DNA of 64,000 nucleotides from Candidatus Eisenbacteria bacterium (GTDB lineage: Bacteria; Eisenbacteria; RBG-16-71-46; SZUA-252). A program made the translations under genes and the position numbers. Shown piece by piece: positions 59,536 through 64,000 of this stretch. Position 1 is the first letter of the stretch. Each line of letters opens with the position of its first letter. The DNA lies in NCBI GenBank assembly GCA_005893305.1, contig VBOZ01000010.1:3312-67311 (forward strand), given 5' to 3'. The notes below the pieces were generated by a model, which worked only from the letters and a program-made list of their open reading frames with translations, had not been told where the DNA came from and did no database searches.

Positions 59536-60978
59536 TCACGTCTCCCGCTCGATCCTCGCGAAGAACGACACGCCCCGCACGTTTTCGTCCACCTTGAGCG
59601 GCTGGTAGATCGACGGGAACGCCCTCGCGCGGCAGTCGAGCCGCTCGCAGAGCCGGCACGTGATCCCGACCGGCGCGGCCCCCGCCGGGTTCAAGAAGTC
59701 GAACCCATCCGAGTAGACCATCCGCTGCGCCGACTCGATGTCGCATCCCAACCCGATCGAATAGAGGACGTCGGGCGCGTGGTAGCCGCCGCGGTGCTTT
59801 CGGATCGTCCGCGCCACGGAGAAGTACATGGTCCCGTCGGGTAGTCGGTCGAGCTGAGCGCGGATGACTCCGGGCTGGAGGAAGGCCGCGTGCACGTTCC
59901 AGAGCGGGCAGAGGCCGCCGAAGCGCGGGAAGCGAAGGCCGGTGGCGCTGAATTTCTTCGAGATATTCCCGGCGATGTCGATCCGGACCATGTGAAACGG
60001 GATTCCCCGGGCGCCCGGGCGGTTGAGGGTCGTGATGCGATGGCAGACCTGCTCGAAATTGACGCGGAACCGGTGCCCCAGGAGATCCAGGTCGTAGCGC
60101 TCGTCCTCCGCGGCGCGGAAGAACGACTCGTAGGGCGTCAGGACGGCGCCGGCGAAATAGTTGGCCAGCGCGACGCGGCAGAGGGCTCGCGATCCCGATG
60201 ACGTGAGCTGCGGGTCCCTCGCGATCCTGTCGAGCGTTTCGGTGCAGGCCAAGAGGCCGGCCTGGTGCGCCAGCTGAAAATTCCGCGACCCCCGGCGCAG
60301 GACCTCCGAGATCTGGAGCTCGCGTCGCTCGGGGTCGAAGCGGCGAACGGCGCTGTCCATCTCGCTGATCTTGAGAATCCGAACCGTGACCCCGTGGGTC
60401 TTCTCGATGTAGTGCGCCAGTCCCTCGAAGAGATCCTGGTCCTCGAGCTTTCCGTCGATCCAGATCCGCTCCGCCTCCGCCTCCAGCTCGGGGAAGTGGT
60501 TCACGTGGCGCTGGATCAGGTCCGAGACCTCCTCGGCAGCCAGACCGGCGCGATCGATCCCAGAAAGGTCCTGCCGGTCGAGCACCTGGGCCGCGATCGA
60601 CTCCGCCGAAGCGCGGGCCGCAGTGTAGGCGTGGTGGAGGCGGGTGACCGCGCGGGCCACCTCGGGACTCCCCGCCACGAATTCCCGGACCTCGCTCTCG
60701 GTCAGCTTCTGCTCTTCGAAGAGGGGATCGCCGAACGCCTCCATGAGGTCGGCCGTGAGCTTAGCGTCCTCGCCGGGGGCGAAGGCGCGGAGGTCCATGT
60801 CGAACGCGCGGGCCAGCGCGAGGAGGAGGTTGGCGCTCAACGGCCTGCGGTCGTTCTCGATGAGATTGAGGTAGGAGGCAGAGATGTTGAGCCTCGCGGC
60901 GAGGGCGGCCTGGGTCAGGCCCTCCTTCTGCCGAAGGGCGTGGATGCGCCTCCCCATACCTGCGGCTTTCATCTTCAT
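59536..60978 (-). CDS. XRE-family regulator of the RamB/ScfR type (acyl/acetate metabolism)
   Basis: 480 residues from ATG 60978 (a TTG at 60987 is possible). N-terminal HTH ~8-62 (IHALRQKEGLTQAALAARLN, then SASYLNLIENDRRPLSANLL). A middle ImmA/IrrE-like region follows (HYIEKTHGVTVRILKISEMD, FQLAHQAGLLACTE, LCRVALANYFAGAVLTPYESF). The C-terminal DUF2083-type domain contains CPLWN and CRLCERLDC, which could bind metal or an Fe-S cluster. RamB in Corynebacterium/Mycobacterium regulates isocitrate lyase and acetate genes. Here it is divergent from aceB-aceA, strongly supporting that role. Confidence 0.9.
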   Translation of the reverse strand: MKMKAAGMGRRIHALRQKEGLTQAALAARLNISASYLNLIENDRRPLSANLLLALARAFDMDLRAFAPGEDAKLTADLMEAFGDPLFEEQKLTESEVREFVAGSPEVARAVTRLHHAYTAARASAESIAAQVLDRQDLSGIDRAGLAAEEVSDLIQRHVNHFPELEAEAERIWIDGKLEDQDLFEGLAHYIEKTHGVTVRILKISEMDSAVRRFDPERRELQISEVLRRGSRNFQLAHQAGLLACTETLDRIARDPQLTSSGSRALCRVALANYFAGAVLTPYESFFRAAEDERYDLDLLGHRFRVNFEQVCHRITTLNRPGARGIPFHMVRIDIAGNISKKFSATGLRFPRFGGLCPLWNVHAAFLQPGVIRAQLDRLPDGTMYFSVARTIRKHRGGYHAPDVLYSIGLGCDIESAQRMVYSDGFDFLNPAGAAPVGITCRLCERLDCRARAFPSIYQPLKVDENVRGVSFFARIERET

Positions 60979-61104
60979 GATCGACAATGAGTTTACACTA
61001 GTTGCAATATTACACGCAATAGCACAAATCAGTAATATTTTGTAAGTTATTGTAACATAAGATATTAGTTGCCAAAGATGGCCGCGCTTGTCATACTTAT
61101 CAAC
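60979..61104. promoter_or_regulatory. AT-rich divergent control region between the RamB/ScfR-type gene and aceB
   Basis: About 126 bp, far more A+T-rich than its surroundings. Two similar elements, TAGTTGCAATAT (60999-61010) and TAGTTGCCAAAG (61066-61077), share TAGTTGC and resemble the TTTGCAAA-like sites of RamB. TTGC/GCAA (61002-61005 with 61016-61019) forms an interrupted palindrome. Candidate -10 hexamers: TAACAT (61053-61058) and TAAGAT (61058-61063) forward; TAAACT (60990-60995) reverse. Confidence 0.5.
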
Positions 61105-62772
61105 ATGTCAACGCCGACTCACATCGCAACGACGGGGATCGCTGGACTCGAGATTCTAGGGCCGGTTCGTCCGGGGTACGAGCGGATCCTCTCTCCGGAG
61201 GCGCTCGACTTCGTGGCCGACCTGACCCGGCGATTCAGGCCGCGCCTCGGGGAGCTCATGAACGCGCGCGCCGAGCGTCAGGCGCTTCTCGATTCGGGAG
61301 CGCCCCTCGACTTCATGGCGGAGACCGCCGCCGTTCGCGAGGGCACGTGGACCGTCGCGCCGCTGCCGCCCGATCTTCTCCGCCGCACGGTCGAGATCAC
61401 CGGCCCGGTGGAACGGAAGATGGTGATCAACGCGCTGAACTCGGGCGCGAACTGCTTCATGGCCGACTTCGAGGATTCGAACGCCCCGACCTGGGACAAC
61501 AACGTTCAAGGTCAGAACAACCTCTACGACGCGGTCCGCCGCACGATCGAATACACCGATCCCACGAGCGGGAAGCGATACCGGTTGAACGAGACCACGG
61601 CCACGCTCTTGGTCCGGCCGCGCGGACTCCATCTTCCCGAGCGGCACTTGGTGTTCGACGGAACGCCGGTGCCGGGTTGCCTGTTCGACTTCGGCCTCTA
61701 CTTCTTCCACAACGCGCGCGCGTTGCTTGGACGCGGCACCGGTCCCTACTTCTATCTCCCGAAGCTCCAGAGCCACCGCGAGGCGCGATTCTGGAACGAC
61801 GTCTTCATCCGCGCCCAAGAGCTCCTCGGCATCCCGCGCGGCACGATCAGGGCGACGGTCCTGATCGAAACGCTCCCCGCGGCGTTCCAGATGGACGAGA
61901 TCCTCTACGAGCTTCGCGAGCATTCGGCCGGGCTCAACTGCGGCCGCTGGGACTACATCTTCTCCTTCATCAAGACCCGCCGTCACGATTCCCAGGCGGT
62001 CCTCCCCGATCGCTCCCAGGTCACGATGGAGCAGCCGTTCATGAGGGCCTACACGCAGCTTTGCGTGCGCACCTGCCACCGACGTGGCGTCCACGCGATG
62101 GGCGGAATGGCGGCGCAGATCCCGATCAAGAACGATCCCGATGCCAACGCGCGCGCCCTCGAGAAGGTTCGCGCCGACAAGTTGCGCGAGGTGACGGACG
62201 GCCACGACGGCACTTGGGTGGCGCATCCCGGGCTCGTCGGCGTCGCGCGCGAGGTGTTCGAGATGGTCATGCCCGGGCCCAACCAGCTCGAGCGCCGCCG
62301 CAAGGACGTGCACGTGATCGCCGCCGATCTCCTCGAAGTGCCCCTGGGGACCCGGACCGAGGAGGGCCTCCGGCTCAACGTGCGCGTCGGCATTCAGTAC
62401 ACCGAGGCGTGGCTCCGGGGGAACGGCTGCGTGCCTCTCTACAACCTGATGGAGGACGCCGCGACCGCCGAGATCTCCCGCTCGCAGGTCTGGCAGTGGG
62501 TGCGGCACGGCGCGAAGCTCCAGGATGGGCGGACGGTCGACGCCGGCCTTCTCAGGGCCGTGACGGACGACGAGATGAAGAGAATCGAATCGGAGATCGG
62601 CGCCGAGCGTTTCCGCCGCGGCCGATTCCAAGAAGCGCGGGCGCTCTTCGAGCGCATCTCCACGCAGGAGAAGCTCGAAGATTTCCTGACGCTCCCGGCG
62701 TACCAGCTCCTTGATTCGGCGGACAGCACTACCACGGATGGACCACAAACCACGGACAACAGTCGGAGGTAG
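61105..62772 (+). CDS. aceB: malate synthase A
   Basis: 555 residues from ATG 61105 (ATG 61078 is an alternative). Condenses glyoxylate with acetyl-CoA to malate in the glyoxylate shunt. The family signature is [18 protein letters not shown], an exact match to the [KR]-[DENQ]-H-x2-G-L-N-x-G-x-W-D-Y pattern. Also seen: [32 protein letters not shown] (catalytic Arg), [20 protein letters not shown] and AHPGLV. Length is that of the plant/E. coli AceB type. aceA follows after 7 bp, so the two form one operon. Confidence 0.96.
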   Translation: MSTPTHIATTGIAGLEILGPVRPGYERILSPEALDFVADLTRRFRPRLGELMNARAERQALLDSGAPLDFMAETAAVREGTWTVAPLPPDLLRRTVEITGPVERKMVINALNSGANCFMADFEDSNAPTWDNNVQGQNNLYDAVRRTIEYTDPTSGKRYRLNETTATLLVRPRGLHLPERHLVFDGTPVPGCLFDFGLYFFHNARALLGRGTGPYFYLPKLQSHREARFWNDVFIRAQELLGIPRGTIRATVLIETLPAAFQMDEILYELREHSAGLNCGRWDYIFSFIKTRRHDSQAVLPDRSQVTMEQPFMRAYTQLCVRTCHRRGVHAMGGMAAQIPIKNDPDANARALEKVRADKLREVTDGHDGTWVAHPGLVGVAREVFEMVMPGPNQLERRRKDVHVIAADLLEVPLGTRTEEGLRLNVRVGIQYTEAWLRGNGCVPLYNLMEDAATAEISRSQVWQWVRHGAKLQDGRTVDAGLLRAVTDDEMKRIESEIGAERFRRGRFQEARALFERISTQEKLEDFLTLPAYQLLDSADSTTTDGPQTTDNSRR

Positions 62773-62779
62773 CTTTCCC

Positions 62780-64000
62780 ATGCCCGTAACCCGCGTCTCC
62801 AGAACCGTCAATCGAGTGGCCCGGCCTGCCAAATCTTCCTTGCTGCCCGAGGCCCCGCCCGTTCCCGCGACACGCTGGGCCGGCATCGTGCGCCCGTATC
62901 GCGGCGAGGACGTGGAGCGGCTCAAGAACACGGTCAAGATCGAGTACACGCTGGCGGACGTGGGAGCGCGACGGCTCTGGCACCTCCTCACGACACGCGA
63001 TTACGTGAACGCGCTGGGCGCCCTGACCGGGAACCAGGCGGTCCAGCAGGTGAAGGCAGGCCTCGAGGCGATCTACTTGAGCGGCTGGCAGGTCGCGGCC
63101 GACGCGAACCTCGCGGGCCAGACCTATCCGGATCAGAGCCTCTACCCGGCAAACAGCGTTCCGAACGTCGTGCGCCGCATCAACCAGGCGCTCTTGCGCG
63201 CGGACCAGATCGAGAACTCGGAAGCCCGGAAGGGCGTGACGCAGAACGGGCGCGCGAACGGGCATAAGAACGGAGACGGTCGCGCGAACGGGCACCAGAA
63301 CGGGCACGGCCGCGCGAACGGAACCAATGCGAACGGATCCACCGCGAGCGGATCCACCGCGAACGGCGAGGCTGCGGACAGGCGCTACTGGCTCGCGCCG
63401 ATCGTCGCCGACGCCGAGGCCGGGTTCGGCGGACCGCTCAACGCCTTCGAGCTGATGAGGGCGATGATCGAGGCCGGTGCCGCCGCGGTCCATTTCGAGG
63501 ATCAGCTCTCCTCGGAGAAGAAGTGCGGCCACTTGGGCGGCAAGGTGCTCGTCCCCACGAGCCATTTCATCCGTACGCTCATCGCGGCTCGGCTTGCCGC
63601 GGACGTCATGGACGTGCCGACGTTGATCGTCGCCCGCACCGACGCCGACAGCGCCAAGCTGATCACCAGCGATGTCGACCCGCGCGACCGGGAGTTCTTG
63701 ACCGGCGAACGGACCCCGGAGGGATTCTTCCAGTACAAGGGCGGGCTCGAGTGCGCCATCGCGCGCGGTCTTGCGTACGCGCCCTACGCGGATCTCATCT
63801 GGTGCGAAACCTCGACGCCAGACCTGCACGAGGCGAAGGCCTTCGCCGAGTCGATCCGGGCCAAGTTCCCCGGCAAGATGCTCGCGTACAACTGCTCCCC
63901 GTCATTCAACTGGAAGGCGAAGCTCGACGACGCGACGATCGCCCGGTTCCAGCGGGAGCTGGGGGCCATGGGCTACAAGTTCCAATTCGTCACGCTTGCC
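62780..64000 (+). CDS. aceA: isocitrate lyase with Asn-Gly repeat insertion, C-terminus cut by window edge
   Basis: 407 residues visible, no stop before the edge. Cleaves isocitrate to glyoxylate and succinate. Signatures: [76 protein letters not shown] and active-site KKCGH with Cys249. Then [40 protein letters not shown] and [11 protein letters not shown] ~43-residue Asn/Gly-rich insertion replaces a short loop between the ADQI and PIVADAEAG segments; the flanking family sequence is intact, so the enzyme is probably active. Start ATG 62780. Confidence 0.95.
   Translation, partial: MPVTRVSRTVNRVARPAKSSLLPEAPPVPATRWAGIVRPYRGEDVERLKNTVKIEYTLADVGARRLWHLLTTRDYVNALGALTGNQAVQQVKAGLEAIYLSGWQVAADANLAGQTYPDQSLYPANSVPNVVRRINQALLRADQIENSEARKGVTQNGRANGHKNGDGRANGHQNGHGRANGTNANGSTASGSTANGEAADRRYWLAPIVADAEAGFGGPLNAFELMRAMIEAGAAAVHFEDQLSSEKKCGHLGGKVLVPTSHFIRTLIAARLAADVMDVPTLIVARTDADSAKLITSDVDPRDREFLTGERTPEGFFQYKGGLECAIARGLAYAPYADLIWCETSTPDLHEAKAFAESIRAKFPGKMLAYNCSPSFNWKAKLDDATIARFQRELGAMGYKFQFVTLA
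63248..63367 (+). repeat. 30-bp coding tandem repeat (10-residue Gly-Arg-Ala-Asn-Gly units) within aceA
   Basis: Four consecutive 30-bp units starting at 63248, 63278, 63308 and 63338, encoding [30 protein letters not shown] and [10 protein letters not shown]. The first three share CGCGCGAACGG at the DNA level. The units are in frame and expand a surface loop of isocitrate lyase. Confidence 0.9.

Noticed and set aside
61156-62991. 611-aa reverse frame opposite malate synthase
   Set aside because: Antisense shadow of aceB and the start of aceA.
1-64000. CRISPR arrays, tRNA/rRNA genes, insertion sequences, prophage
   Set aside because: Scanned by eye and saw no regularly spaced repeats, transposases, integrases or cloverleaf candidates; a tRNAscan/Infernal run could still reveal small RNAs.

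Overview
The window is 64 kb of GC-rich (roughly two-thirds G+C by eye), densely coding bacterial chromosome with short intergenic gaps, many 1-8 bp gene overlaps and frequent GTG starts. It encodes outer-membrane beta-barrels, a porin, a lipoprotein with a lipobox and a type IV prepilin, so the cell envelope is Gram-negative. Phylum assignment is inference only: diheme cytochrome c/TPR proteins, DUF1111-type oxidoreductases, TMTC-like TPR glycosyltransferases and a kinase-PD40 protein are typical of uncultured FCB-type or Eisenbacteria/Acidobacteria-like lineages. I saw no rRNA, tRNA, CRISPR array, insertion sequence or prophage.

Layout. 1-5.5 kb: a truncated secreted subtilase, then the hpnC-hpnD-hpnE squalene operon with mutY translationally coupled behind it. 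5.6-7.7 kb: three small outer-membrane barrels, two of them tandem paralogues. 7.7-10.3 kb: a MoxR/ChlI-type AAA+ ATPase and VWA partner. 10.4-12.4 kb: an Lrp regulator and L-lysine 6-aminotransferase. 12.4-16.1 kb: a cupredoxin-like protein, a sensor kinase and a porin in one operon. 16.2-20.9 kb: an MFS pump, 3-methyladenine glycosylase, acyl-CoA dehydrogenase and 1-Cys peroxiredoxin. 21-24.9 kb: a very large secreted PLD-like protein and an MBL-fold hydrolase. 25-28.3 kb: a frameshifted Bcp peroxiredoxin with a histone-like N-terminal extension, pyruvate kinase, an A-type Fe-S carrier and a Rieske ferredoxin. 28.4-31.2 kb: an uncharacterised four-gene membrane operon. 31.3-36 kb: two TPR glycosyltransferase-like membrane proteins. 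36-39.1 kb: B12-dependent ribonucleotide reductase with a promoter flanked by two NrdR-like boxes. 39.4-43.1 kb: an SRPBCC protein, a flavin reductase and acetyl-CoA synthetase. 43.2-50 kb: a pilin with a sigma54-type promoter and assorted membrane proteins and enzymes. 49.9-55.8 kb: a diheme cytochrome, a Ser/Thr kinase and a diheme oxidoreductase. 55.8-59.5 kb: an ABC exporter and an amidohydrolase. 59.5-64 kb: a RamB/ScfR-type regulator divergent from the glyoxylate-shunt genes aceB and aceA (aceA runs off the end).

Metabolically, acs, acyl-CoA dehydrogenase, aceBA and their probable regulator point to growth on acetate or fatty acids. Lysine 6-aminotransferase adds amino-acid catabolism, and hpnCDE supplies squalene for hopanoids.

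The best candidates for something undescribed are the four-gene membrane operon at 28.4-31.2 kb, the cupredoxin/sensor-kinase/porin operon at 12.4-16.1 kb, the 985-residue PLD-like exoprotein, the Asn-Gly repeat inserted into isocitrate lyase, and a recurrent leaderless-promoter architecture (a -10 hexamer ending 6-8 nt before the start codon, with no usable ribosome-binding site).
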